DNA of 64,000 nucleotides from JBBSBL01 sp963735885 (GTDB taxonomy: Bacteria > Actinomycetota > Thermoleophilia > Solirubrobacterales > Solirubrobacteraceae), in NCBI GenBank assembly GCA_963735885.1, contig CAVTMP010000004.1, forward strand, positions 124,001 to 188,000. The letters are read 5' to 3'. Positions within the stretch are counted from its first letter, which is position 1, and each line of letters starts with the position of its first letter. The translations under genes and the position numbers were made by a program. Shown piece by piece: positions 35,395 through 45,099 of the stretch. Below the pieces are notes generated by a model. The model was not told the DNA's origin. It searched no databases and saw nothing but the letters and a program-made list of their open reading frames with translations.

Positions 35395-35931
35395 AGGCCG
35401 TCCCGCCGGATAGGGCGAAGTCGCCGCCTCGTAAGGGGTTCGACCGCCAGCAGGGGGGCTGGGGACCGCTGGAGTCCGATACCGACTGGCGCGCGACGGT
35501 CGCGCGGGGCGCGTCAACGCGCTCCCCGGACCCACCCGGCGAGGGGTCCCAGCGGGCCGCGACGGGCCGGTCGGCGAGGTAGCGGCGGATCGCGTCGGCC
35601 AAGTCAACGAGGCGGGCGCGTTCCGCGCAGGCGGGCAGCCTCGCGAGTCGCTCGTCGATCCGAGCGAGGATCTTCCGCAGCCGCACCGTGTCGTCCCCCA
35701 TCGCGCGGGCGACGCTAGCCGCGGCCGCTCGGGCCGACATCCGTCAAACGGCGCTGAGCGGCCGCGGAGAACCACGACCGCCTGCCCGGGGGAAATCGCA
35801 ACCCGAGGTCCGCGGAAGGCGGCCCGGACCAACCGAGCCCCACGCGGGGGCGCAAGGCGCCGTCCGGCCGACGACCTGCCGGACGGCGCCCACAGGCGCG
35901 GGTGCGCCACGTCTGACCGGCGCCGACGGGC
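35395..35931. other. Gene-poor 537-bp stretch; weak minus-strand ORF only
   Basis: No convincing gene. A minus-strand frame starting at ATG 35740 or 35701 looks coding for its first 60 codons (DTVRLRKILARIDERLARL, ARLVDLADAIRRYLADRP), then becomes low-complexity and runs into the 3' half of the Rrf2 gene (stop 35225). It may be a small or decayed gene. The right part contains the perfect hairpin at 35856-35890. No tRNA cloverleaf could be built here. Confidence 0.35.
35856..35890. terminator. Strong perfect hairpin, likely terminator of the minus-strand operon
   Basis: GGCGCCGTCCGG (35856-35867) and CCGGACGGCGCC (35879-35890) form a perfect 12-bp stem with an 11-nt loop, 42 bp beyond the stop of the minus-strand gene at 35932. 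On the minus strand only TT follows, so it is not a classical U-tract terminator. Confidence 0.5.
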
Positions 35932-36675
35932 TCAGCGCGGCCGCAGGCTCCAGCGGAGCCGCGTCCACGGGGCCGCGTCGAGCGCGGCGTGGAGCGCGCG
36001 CTCGTCGTCGAAGCGGCCGTCCAGGCGACGGGCGTCGACGCCGACCTCCAACCGGTCGACGGCGAGCGGCCACGGGTCGAGCGCGACGGCCCCGTCGCCC
36101 CGCGGCTCGAGCCGGATGACCGTCCCGTCGACGGCGGGGAGGTCCTGCGCGCCCCAGCCGTGACAGAGCGAGAGCGACAGCGAGTCGAGGCAGAAGACGA
36201 CGTCGCCCGCCCGCTCCGCGGCCTCGCGCGTCGTCCCGAGCGCGGCGATCAGGCGGTCCTGAACATCGCGCTGCTCCGCGAGGTAGCGACGGACGAGATC
36301 GCCCTCCGGCGCCGGCATCCGCGCCGGATCCATGAACCGCGTGTGGATGTTCGTCCCGTGGATCGAGACGAGCAGGGCCGCCCACGGGCTCTGGGCGAGC
36401 ATCCGGCGCGGCGCGTGGCGCCAGATCTCCACGCGCGGGGCGAACGGCGCCTCGAGGAAGCTCGCGGCACGACGGGCGGGCGCGTGCAGGGGCGGGCGGA
36501 GGTCCCACTCGACCCAGGCGACGTCGTGCTGCTCGGCCCCGAGGCAGACCTCGGCGAACGGCTCGGGACGCGCGACGGCCGCGTTGCCCCACGCCCGGGC
36601 GATCTCCCCGGCGAGCCACGCGTGGGCGGGCTGGGTGATCGCGAGCCAGTGGTCGCTCGCCTCGACGATCAGCAC
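35932..36675 (-). CDS. DUF3891 family protein
   Basis: 247 residues from GTG 36675. I recognise the DUF3891 pattern: EVCLGAEQHDVAWVEWD, an HD-like EQHD near residue 50; VSIHGTNIHTRFMD in the middle; FCLDSLSLSLCHGW and a beta-rich C-terminus ending WSLRPR. The family function is unknown; the conserved His/Asp/Glu suggest a metal site. It starts 3 bp after the enoyl-CoA hydratase-like gene, so they are one operon. A strong hairpin follows. Confidence 0.75.
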   Translation of the reverse strand: MLIVEASDHWLAITQPAHAWLAGEIARAWGNAAVARPEPFAEVCLGAEQHDVAWVEWDLRPPLHAPARRAASFLEAPFAPRVEIWRHAPRRMLAQSPWAALLVSIHGTNIHTRFMDPARMPAPEGDLVRRYLAEQRDVQDRLIAALGTTREAAERAGDVVFCLDSLSLSLCHGWGAQDLPAVDGTVIRLEPRGDGAVALDPWPLAVDRLEVGVDARRLDGRFDDERALHAALDAAPWTRLRWSLRPR

Positions 36676-36678
36676 GGG

Positions 36679-37494
36679 TCAGGCTCCACGGGCGGCCCGG
36701 CGGGCGGCCAGCGCCTCGACGTAGCGCACCCGGACCGCGGCGGTGGGCTCGTCGGCCAGCGCCGCCAGCAGCCGCTCGACCTCCCGGTCCGGGTCGTCCG
36801 GTCGCCCGGCCGCCGCGGCGTCCGCCTGCGTCTTGGTCTGCGCGGTGGTGAGCGTCCCGCGCGCGGCGATTTCCGTGGCCAGCGCGTGGGCCGCCGCGCC
36901 GGCTCCGCCCGGCACGGCGAGACGGGTCGCGAAGCCGATGCGGAGCGCCTCCTCGGCGTCGAACGCGCGGCAGGTGGCGACGAGCTCCTTGACCCGCATC
37001 GGGCCGAGGTCGCGCACCAGCCGCGGCACGCCGCCCCACGCGAGCGGGATGCCGAGGTCGAGCTCGGGAATCGAGAGGATCGCGCCGCGCTCGACCACCC
37101 GCAGGTCGCACGCGGCGGCGAGCACGACCCCGCCGCCGACGCAGCGCCCCTGGACGGCGGCGACGGTGATCGGACGCAGGCCGGCGACGGCATCGGCCAT
37201 CGCCCGGCCGAGCGCGGCGACCTCCCGGGCCCGCTCCGCTCCCGCGTAGGTCTCCGCCATCGCCTCGAGGTCGAAGCCGGCGCAGAAGGCGCGGCCGGCG
37301 CCGGCGACCACGACGGCCGCGATCTCCTCGCGGTCCCCGAGCCACCCCGCGGCACCCGCGATCTCGGCCAGCATGGCCGGGCTGAGCGCGTTCAGCTTCC
37401 CGGGGCGGCGCAGCTCCAGGCGCCCGACGGCATCGTCGAGCGTCAGCGCGACGGTCGCGAATCGCGGCCGCGGCGGGGGAGCCGACGGGCTCAG
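36679..37494 (-). CDS. Enoyl-CoA hydratase/isomerase family protein
   Basis: Crotonase fold, about 271 residues: LELRRPGKLNAL, AVVVAGAGRAFCAGFDLEAM (oxyanion hole), VQGRCVGGGVVLAAACDLRV, SIPELDLGIPLAWGG, then the C-terminal trimerisation helices. Of the two catalytic glutamates of true hydratases, the first (in GGGxxL) is replaced by Val and only the second (IPELDLG) remains, so it may be an isomerase or another crotonase activity. No ATG or GTG lies in a sensible place. CTG 37494 overlaps the upstream stop (CTGA) as GTGA/ATGA does elsewhere in the window, so I chose it; a misread G is also possible. Middle gene of a three-gene minus-strand operon. Confidence 0.8.
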   Translation of the reverse strand: MSPSAPPPRPRFATVALTLDDAVGRLELRRPGKLNALSPAMLAEIAGAAGWLGDREEIAAVVVAGAGRAFCAGFDLEAMAETYAGAERAREVAALGRAMADAVAGLRPITVAAVQGRCVGGGVVLAAACDLRVVERGAILSIPELDLGIPLAWGGVPRLVRDLGPMRVKELVATCRAFDAEEALRIGFATRLAVPGGAGAAAHALATEIAARGTLTTAQTKTQADAAAAGRPDDPDREVERLLAALADEPTAAVRVRYVEALAARRAARGA

Positions 37495-38249
37495 CGGCCG
37501 ACCACCCGCCCCGACGGCAGCGAGACGACGACCCGTGCCGCGTTGTTCGTCTCGTTGGACTCGAACAGGACGTTCTCCGGGTCGGCGATGTGGACGAGGG
37601 CGAAGCGGCCGCGGAGGCCGGTCACGTCGACGTACTGCTCGTAGTACCCGGGCGGATACACGTCCGACCAGCCGATCGAGGTCCCGAGCGTCACGTGGTC
37701 GATGCTCGGGTCCTGGTTGCAGCCCGGGTAGTGGCTCCGCAGCGGCGAGCCGTCCAGGTTGGGCCGCGTGCGGAGGAGATCGCGCAGGCAGTAGACGAGC
37801 TTCGGGCTGCGCCGGACGAGCCGCCGCTGGAGGCCACGCGCGTCGAGCGACCAGAGCTCCTGCCGGGCGGCGTTCTCCCACTTCCAGTAGCCGAACTGCC
37901 CGGGGATCGGCTTCCAGACCACCCGGCCCCGGCCGCCGACGAGGATCGAGCCGCCGCCCCGGCGATAGATCCGCTGGCGGGCGACCATGCGCCGCGCCCG
38001 GCCGGGCCGGGTGGCGTCGAGCTCCGCCGGCCCGCGACCGATGCTGTCGATGCTGTTCTGGCTGCGCAGCTCCCGCTCGCGCCCGACCCTGGCGAGCCGC
38101 ACGGCCACCGGGCGCTTCATCACGAGGTCGGGGCAGCGCAGCCCGCGCCACCGCGCCTGGAGGCAGGGGTTGACCTCGGCGGCCGCCGGGGCGGCGCCCG
38201 CCGCCGCGAGGCCGGCGGCGGCGAGCGATGAGGCGATCAGCACGCGCAC
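37491..38249 (-). CDS. Secreted lysyl-oxidase-like protein lacking the copper histidines
   Basis: 252 residues from GTG 38249, chosen because a TACGGT -10 ends 8 bp upstream. Signal peptide 1-24 ends AAAEV. The pattern of bacterial lysyl oxidase homologues is clear: a middle segment ending QELWSLD, KLVYCLRDL, then HVTLGTSIGWSDVY, QYVDVTGL, ADPENVLFESNETNNAARVVV. In copper-dependent members the middle segment carries closely spaced His (HWH or HxHxH); here the corresponding GYWKWENAARQELW has none. The protein is therefore probably non-catalytic or uses other chemistry. First gene of the operon with the crotonase and DUF3891 genes; divergent from cysK. Confidence 0.7.
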   Translation of the reverse strand: MRVLIASSLAAAGLAAAGAAPAAAEVNPCLQARWRGLRCPDLVMKRPVAVRLARVGRERELRSQNSIDSIGRGPAELDATRPGRARRMVARQRIYRRGGGSILVGGRGRVVWKPIPGQFGYWKWENAARQELWSLDARGLQRRLVRRSPKLVYCLRDLLRTRPNLDGSPLRSHYPGCNQDPSIDHVTLGTSIGWSDVYPPGYYEQYVDVTGLRGRFALVHIADPENVLFESNETNNAARVVVSLPSGRVVGR

Positions 38250-38257
38250 GGCGGCGC

Positions 38258-38263
38258 ACCGTA
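38258..38263 (-). promoter_or_regulatory. -10 element (TACGGT) of the lysyl-oxidase-like operon, leaderless type
   Basis: On the minus strand TACGGT ends 8 bp before GTG 38249. It decides the start over the next in-frame GTG at 38243. Confidence 0.45.
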
Positions 38264-38308
38264 GCGGACCGCCGGGCCGCGGCGCCCCGGTTCCGGCGTC
38301 GCGCCGGG

Positions 38309-38314
38309 TAGCCT
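38309..38314 (+). promoter_or_regulatory. -10 element of cysK (TAGCCT), leaderless type
   Basis: TAGCCT ends 8 bp before ATG 38323. The 73 bp between the two divergent starts must contain any Rrf2/CymR operator. Confidence 0.5.
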
Positions 38315-38322
38315 GTGCCCGG

Positions 38323-39249
38323 ATGTACCGAATCCCGATCAGCATTGCCGACTACGTCGGCCGGACGCCGGTGGTCCAGATCACCCGCCTGCTGCCCGAC
38401 GCCGACGTGGAGGTGTTCGGCAAGCTCGAGCAGTTCAACCCGGGCGGCAGCGTGAAGGACCGGATCGGCGTCGCGATGATCGAGGCGGCGGAGCAGGAGG
38501 GCCGGATCGAGCCCGGGCGCACGACCATCGTCGAGGCGACGAGCGGCAACACCGGCATCGCGCTCGCCTTCGTCTGCGCGGCGAAGGGCTACGAGCTCGT
38601 GCTCACGCTGCCGCAGGGCATGAGCCGGGAGCGCGAGGCGCTCCTGCGCCTCTACGGCGCGAAGGTCGAGGTGACGGAGTCGCTGGGCGGGATGAACGAG
38701 GCGGTGGCGGCGGCGCGGGAGCTGGCCGGCCGCGACGACGTCTTCCTGCCCGATCAGTTCTCCAACCCGGCGAACCCGGAGGCCCACCGGCGCGGCACCG
38801 GGCCGGAGCTGTGGGAGGCGCTGGAGGGGCGCGTGGACGTGCTCGTCGCCGGCGTCGGGACCGGCGGCACCATCACGGGCACCGGCGAGTACCTCAAGGA
38901 GCGCAACCCGGCCCTCCGCGTCGTCGCGGTCGAGCCCGCGTCATCGGCCGTGCTGTCCGGCGGGATCGCCGGCGCGCACCGCATCCAGGGGATCGGCGCC
39001 GGGTTCGTCCCGGCGGTGCTGAACCGCGAGATCGTCGACGAGGTCATCCCGGTGACCGACGAGGACGCGATCGAGACGGCATGGCTCGCCGCCCGCCGCG
39101 AGGGCGTCCTCGCCGGCATCTCGTGCGGCGCCGCCCTGTGGGGCGCGCTGGAGGTCGCCCGCCGGCCGGAGTCCCGGGGGCTGCGCATCGCCACGATCCT
39201 GCCGGACTCGGGCGAGCGCTACGTGTCGGCGCCGTACTTCGCGCCGTAG
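38323..39249 (+). CDS. cysK: Cysteine synthase A (O-acetylserine sulfhydrylase)
   Basis: PLP enzyme making cysteine from O-acetylserine and sulfide. 308 residues. K45 in NPGGSVKDR binds PLP; EATSGNTGIALA is the substrate loop; GVGTGGTITG binds the phosphate; ILPDSGERYVS is the C-terminal motif. RTPVVQI near the N-terminus is usual. In Bacillus the CymR repressor works only in complex with CysK, and the Rrf2 gene at 35002 makes that worth testing here. cysE follows 45 bp after the stop with its own -10. Confidence 0.95.
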   Translation: MYRIPISIADYVGRTPVVQITRLLPDADVEVFGKLEQFNPGGSVKDRIGVAMIEAAEQEGRIEPGRTTIVEATSGNTGIALAFVCAAKGYELVLTLPQGMSREREALLRLYGAKVEVTESLGGMNEAVAAARELAGRDDVFLPDQFSNPANPEAHRRGTGPELWEALEGRVDVLVAGVGTGGTITGTGEYLKERNPALRVVAVEPASSAVLSGGIAGAHRIQGIGAGFVPAVLNREIVDEVIPVTDEDAIETAWLAARREGVLAGISCGAALWGALEVARRPESRGLRIATILPDSGERYVSAPYFAP

Positions 39250-39282
39250 GCCGCCCCGCGCCGCGCCTCCGATCGCCGCGGC

Positions 39283-39288
39283 TACGCT
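39283..39288 (+). promoter_or_regulatory. -10 element of cysE (TACGCT), leaderless type
   Basis: TACGCT ends 6 bp before ATG 39295. The gene may also be read from the cysK promoter. Confidence 0.45.
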
Positions 39289-39294
39289 CTGGGC

Positions 39295-40029
39295 ATGCTC
39301 GGCCTCGGCGTCCTGGCCCAGGTGACCCGCGAGGTGGGTCGCGACGTCCGCGCGGCCATCGACCGCGACCCGGCGGCGCGGGGGGTCGGCCGGCTCGAGA
39401 TCCTCGCCGTGTGGCCCGGCGTCCAGGCCGTGCTCTCCCACCGGGTGGCCCACGCGCTCCACGACGCCGGCGTGCCGCTCGCGCCGCGCGCCCTCGCCAC
39501 GGCGACGCGCGCGCTGACCGGCATCGAGATCCATCCGGCCGCCGCCGTCGGCGACGACGTGTTCATCGATCACGGCATGGGCGTCGTCGTCGGCGAGACG
39601 GCGGAGATCGGGCGCAACGTGACGCTCTACCAGGGCGTCACGCTCGGCGGCACGGGGTTCGCCACGGGCAAGCGCCACCCGACGGTCGAGGACAACGTGA
39701 CGATCGGATCGGGCGCCAAGCTCCTCGGCCCGATCCGGATCGGGCACGGCTCGAAGATCGGAGCCAACACCGTGGTGATCCACGACGTGCCGCCGAACTC
39801 GACGGTCGTCGGCAACCCCGGGCATCCGGTGAAGGTGGAGGGACGCCCGCCGGAGGGGCCGGACGCCGACTGGGCGCATCTCCCCGACCCGATCGCCGAC
39901 GCCATCCGCGCGCTGGCCGAGCGGATCGCCGACCTCGAGCGGGCGACCGGCGATGGCGCGGGACGCGGCGCGCCGGCCGATGTCCGTCCGCTGCGCCCGG
40001 TCCGCCGCCCCGACTCGGCGGGGGGCTGA
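39295..40029 (+). CDS. cysE: Serine O-acetyltransferase
   Basis: Makes O-acetylserine from serine and acetyl-CoA, the substrate of CysK. 244 residues: an N-terminal helical domain (1-65), then a left-handed beta-helix of hexapeptide repeats (IEIHPAAAVGDDVFIDHG, VVVGETAEIGRNVTLYQGVTLGG, TVEDNVTIGSGAKLLG, IGANTVVIHDVP). The catalytic His is in DHGMG; KRHP follows in the flexible loop. A C-terminal extension of about 55 residues (ADAIRALAERIADLERATG) forms an amphipathic helix in place of the short Ile-ending tail used to bind CysK, so the CysE/CysK complex may differ. Convergent with the gene at 40073. Confidence 0.93.
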   Translation: MLGLGVLAQVTREVGRDVRAAIDRDPAARGVGRLEILAVWPGVQAVLSHRVAHALHDAGVPLAPRALATATRALTGIEIHPAAAVGDDVFIDHGMGVVVGETAEIGRNVTLYQGVTLGGTGFATGKRHPTVEDNVTIGSGAKLLGPIRIGHGSKIGANTVVIHDVPPNSTVVGNPGHPVKVEGRPPEGPDADWAHLPDPIADAIRALAERIADLERATGDGAGRGAPADVRPLRPVRRPDSAGG

Positions 40030-40072
40030 GCCGGTCGGGGTCGATCCGGGCCACGATGCCGTCGCGAGTCCG

Positions 40073-40804
40073 TCAGCGCGCTGAGCGGCCCGCCCGCCGG
40101 CGCAGCGCCGGGACGCGCCACACCGCCTCGGCGGCGATCCGGGCCGACATCTTCGAGCGGCCCAGGCGCCGGTCCCGGAAGACGATCGGGATCTCGACCA
40201 CCCGGAAGCCGGCCAGCAGCGCCCGGTAGGTCAGCTCGATCTGGAACACGTACCCCTCGCCGCGGACCGCGTCGAGGTCGATGCCGCGCAGCACCTCCGC
40301 GCGGATGCACTTGAAGCCGCCGGTCAGGTCCTGAACCGGGACGCGGAGCCAGGTCCGCGCGTAGGCGCAGCCGCCCCGGCTGATCGCGCGCCGGAGCGGC
40401 CCCCAGTCCTGGATCCCGCCGCCGAGGACGTAGCGGGACCCGAGCACGACGTCCGCCTCGCGGCCGGCCGCCAGGAGCCGCGGCAGGTCGGCCGGGTCGT
40501 GGGAGAAGTCGGCGTCCATCTCGACGACCCGCTCGGCGCCGCCGGCCAGCGCGCGCGCGAACCCGGCGAGGTAGGCCGGGCCGAGCCCCGCCTTGCCGGG
40601 GCGATGGAGCACCTCCACGCCCGCGATCTCCCCCGCCAGCGCGTCGGCGAGTGCGCCGGTGCCGTCCGGGGAGGCGTCGTCGACCACGAGGATGCGCCAG
40701 GCGCCCGGATCGGCCGCCTCGAGGCGCTCGGCCGCGGCGCGGACGATCGCCGTGACGTTCTCGGCCTCGTCGTAGGTCGGAAGGATGAGCCAGGTCGCCG
40801 CCAC
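40073..40804 (-). CDS. Polyprenol-phosphate mannose synthase-like glycosyltransferase (GT2)
   Basis: 243 residues from GTG 40804. Dolichol-phosphate-mannose-synthase pattern: LILPTYDEAENV, ILVVDDASPDGTG, GKAGLGPAYLAGFARAL, EMDADFSHDP (DXD metal site), VLGSRYVLGG, DLTGGFKCIRAEVL, GEGYVFQIELTYRA, FRDRRLGRSKMS. It would transfer mannose or another sugar from GDP-sugar to a lipid phosphate on the cytoplasmic face of the membrane. No C-terminal membrane segment is present, as in the actinobacterial catalytic subunit Ppm1-D2. It serves envelope glycan or protein mannosylation; no partner is adjacent. Confidence 0.88.
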   Translation of the reverse strand: MAATWLILPTYDEAENVTAIVRAAAERLEAADPGAWRILVVDDASPDGTGALADALAGEIAGVEVLHRPGKAGLGPAYLAGFARALAGGAERVVEMDADFSHDPADLPRLLAAGREADVVLGSRYVLGGGIQDWGPLRRAISRGGCAYARTWLRVPVQDLTGGFKCIRAEVLRGIDLDAVRGEGYVFQIELTYRALLAGFRVVEIPIVFRDRRLGRSKMSARIAAEAVWRVPALRRRAGRSAR

Positions 40805-40813
40805 CGCGCGGGA

Positions 40814-40819
40814 ACCCTA
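40814..40819 (-). promoter_or_regulatory. -10 element (TAGGGT) of the GT2 gene, leaderless type
   Basis: On the minus strand TAGGGT ends 9 bp before GTG 40804. Confidence 0.45.
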
Positions 40820-41011
40820 CGGCCCCGCCGGGCCGGGCACCGTGCGGCCCGGCGGGCGGGGGCAGCGGGGCACCGTCCGGCCCGCGGGACCCTCGGCGGT
40901 TGGGTTCGCGCGGGCGATGCGTCATCATGGACGGGCGAGCAGGGTCCGGACCGGCCGGCCCGCCGCCTCCTCCTGGGTTGTCCGCGCTCGTCGCGGCGAC
41001 CGCTTCCGTCC

Positions 41012-41959
41012 GTGCCCGAACGCCAGGATCCCGAGCCCCCGCGCGTCCGCTACGCCGTCTCGTCGGCCGCCCATCACCGCCGCCGCCGGCGGATCGCGGC
41101 GGTGTGCGCGCTGGCGGCGGTCGCGCTGTCCGCCGGGATCGCGACCGGCGCCGGCGCCGGCGGCGGCGACGGTCGCGCCGTCGCCCAGGACGCCAGGGGC
41201 CTCCCCTCGGGCTGGGGGGCGCGCATTCGCGCGCTGGGCGGCGACGGGTCGCTGTCGATCGCCTTCCGCCAGCGCCAGGCCGAGGATCGCGCCGTCGAGC
41301 GGACCCTCGCGCGCACGCCGTTCGTCCGGGAGGCGGGCGGCCAGCACCGGGAGGTCGCCCTGACGTTCGACGACGGGCCCGGCCCGTACACCCCGCAGGT
41401 GCTGGACGTCCTGCGGCGCGAGCGGGTGCCCGCCACGTTCTTCGTCGTGGGCACGATGCTGACGACGTTCCACCGGTCGACCTCGAGCCAGCTGCTCGCG
41501 GGCGACGCGATCGGGAACCACACGTGGAGTCACGCGGCGATGTCGCGTCTCGCGCCCGCCGGGCAGACCGCCCAGATCGAGCAGACCACCCAGGCGCTGG
41601 GGTCCTACGGCGTGCCCCGCCCGGTGCTCTTCCGCCCGCCCTACGGGCTCTGGGGCCCGCAGACCCTCCCGGTGATGCGCGGCCAGCGCATGCTCATGGT
41701 CGTCTGGGACATCGACACCCAGGACTACGAGCAGCCGGGCGTCGCGACGATCGTGCAGCGGGCCGTCGGCCGCGCCCGGCCCGGCTCGATCATCCTCATG
41801 CACGACGCGGGCGGCAACCGCAGCCAGACCGTCGCCGCGCTGCCGCAGGTGATTCGCGGGCTGCGCCGGCGCGGCTTCCGCCTGGTCACCGTGCCGCGCC
41901 TGCTGCTGGACAACCCGGCCTCCAGCCGGCAGCAGCGACCGCCCACCGCGACGGCGTAG
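41012..41959 (+). CDS. Polysaccharide deacetylase (NodB domain), membrane-anchored or secreted
   Basis: 315 residues if GTG 41012 is the start; the frame is open further upstream, so the start is uncertain. A basic stretch (HHRRRRR) precedes one hydrophobic helix (about 29-48), a signal anchor or signal peptide. NodB motifs: VALTFDDGPGPYTP (motif 1, metal Asp), GNHTWSHA (motif 2, HxxxH), RPPYG (motif 3), WDIDTQDY (motif 4), SIILMHDAGG (motif 5). All five are intact, so an active metal-dependent deacetylase of chitin-like or peptidoglycan glycans outside the membrane is likely. The 207 bp between it and the divergent GT2 gene show no clear promoter on the plus strand. Confidence 0.87.
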   Translation: MPERQDPEPPRVRYAVSSAAHHRRRRRIAAVCALAAVALSAGIATGAGAGGGDGRAVAQDARGLPSGWGARIRALGGDGSLSIAFRQRQAEDRAVERTLARTPFVREAGGQHREVALTFDDGPGPYTPQVLDVLRRERVPATFFVVGTMLTTFHRSTSSQLLAGDAIGNHTWSHAAMSRLAPAGQTAQIEQTTQALGSYGVPRPVLFRPPYGLWGPQTLPVMRGQRMLMVVWDIDTQDYEQPGVATIVQRAVGRARPGSIILMHDAGGNRSQTVAALPQVIRGLRRRGFRLVTVPRLLLDNPASSRQQRPPTATA

Positions 41960-42003
41960 GCCCGCCCGCCCGGTTGCCGCGGGGCCCGCGCCGGGCCGCT
42001 CGG

Positions 42004-42009
42004 TACGCT
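42004..42009 (+). promoter_or_regulatory. -10 element of pcrA (TACGCT), leaderless type
   Basis: TACGCT ends 8 bp before ATG 42018 but only 2 bp before the alternative ATG 42012, favouring 42018 as the start. Confidence 0.5.
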
Positions 42010-42017
42010 CGATGGCC

Positions 42018-44204
<2,187 letters not shown>

Positions 44205-44231
44205 GATGTCCGCTCTCGCGCCGCGACCATC

Positions 44232-44237
44232 TAGGGT
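44232..44237 (+). promoter_or_regulatory. -10 element of folD (TAGGGT), leaderless type
   Basis: TAGGGT ends 10 bp before ATG 44248, which selects that start over the longer open frame upstream. Confidence 0.45.
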
Positions 44238-44247
44238 CCCGGCGGGC

Positions 44248-45099
44248 ATGGGCGCGGAGATCATCGACGGCAGGGCGGTCGCGGCCCGGGTCCGCGCCGA
44301 GGTCGCCGCGGAGGTCGAGGGGCTCGTCGCGGCCGGAGCCCGCCGGCCGGGGCTCGCGACCGTGCTCGTCGGCGAGGACGCGGCCTCCGCGGTCTACGTC
44401 GGGGGCAAGCAGAAGGCGTGCGCGGAGGTCGGCATCGCCGGCTTCGACCACCGCCTGCCGGCCGACGCCGCGCACGAGGCGGTCGCCGCGCTGATCGCCG
44501 AGCTCGCGGTCGACCCCGAGGTCAGCGGCATCCTGCTCCAGCTCCCGGTGCCCGGTCACCTCGACGGCGCGGCGCTCACGGCGCTCATCCCGCCCGAGAA
44601 GGACGTCGACGGCCTGACCGCGCTCAGCGCCGGCCGCCTGGCGCTCGGCCTTCCGGGGCTGCGCCCGTGCACGCCGTCCGGCGTGCTCGCGCTGCTCGAC
44701 GACGCCGGGGTCGCGCTCGAGGGCGCCGAGGCCGTGGTGGTCGGGCGCTCGGACCTCGTCGGCAAGCCGGTCGCCCAGCTCCTGCTCGGCCGCCACGCGA
44801 CCGTGACGCTCTGCCACTCCCGCACGCGCGACCTCCGGGCGGTCTGCCGGCGCGCCGAGGTGCTCGTCGTCGCGGTGGGGCGAGCGCGGTTGGTCGGCGG
44901 CGACTGGATCCGCCCGGGGGCCACGGTCATCGACGTCGGGATGAACCGGCTCGAGGCCGGCCTCGTGGGGGACGTGGACTTCGAGGCGGCACGAAGGGTC
45001 GCCGGGCGCATCACCCCGGTGCCGGGCGGCGTCGGGCCGATGACGATCGCGATGCTCCTGCGCAACACGCTGCTCGCCGCGAAGGCGGAGGCGACGTGA
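44248..45099 (+). CDS. folD: Bifunctional methylene-THF dehydrogenase / methenyl-THF cyclohydrolase
   Basis: Interconverts 5,10-methylene- and 10-formyl-tetrahydrofolate with NADP. 283 residues from ATG 44248. VYVGGKQKAC carries the catalytic Lys (usual YVxxKxKAC), GILLQLPVPGHL and PEKDVDGL the folate site, VVVGRSDLVGKPVAQLLL the NADP site, GPMTIAMLLRNT the C-terminus. The stop overlaps the next GTG (GTGA), linking it to two membrane proteins of unknown role. Confidence 0.95.
   Translation: MGAEIIDGRAVAARVRAEVAAEVEGLVAAGARRPGLATVLVGEDAASAVYVGGKQKACAEVGIAGFDHRLPADAAHEAVAALIAELAVDPEVSGILLQLPVPGHLDGAALTALIPPEKDVDGLTALSAGRLALGLPGLRPCTPSGVLALLDDAGVALEGAEAVVVGRSDLVGKPVAQLLLGRHATVTLCHSRTRDLRAVCRRAEVLVVAVGRARLVGGDWIRPGATVIDVGMNRLEAGLVGDVDFEAARRVAGRITPVPGGVGPMTIAMLLRNTLLAAKAEAT

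Noticed and set aside
35395..35540. tRNA-like GGTTCGA near 35439
   Set aside because: Flanking bases do not form a T-arm or acceptor stem on either strand.
40499..41959. 486-residue open frame beginning inside the GT2 gene on the other strand
   Set aside because: The part before about 41012 is antisense shadow of the glycosyltransferase; the deacetylase starts near 41012.
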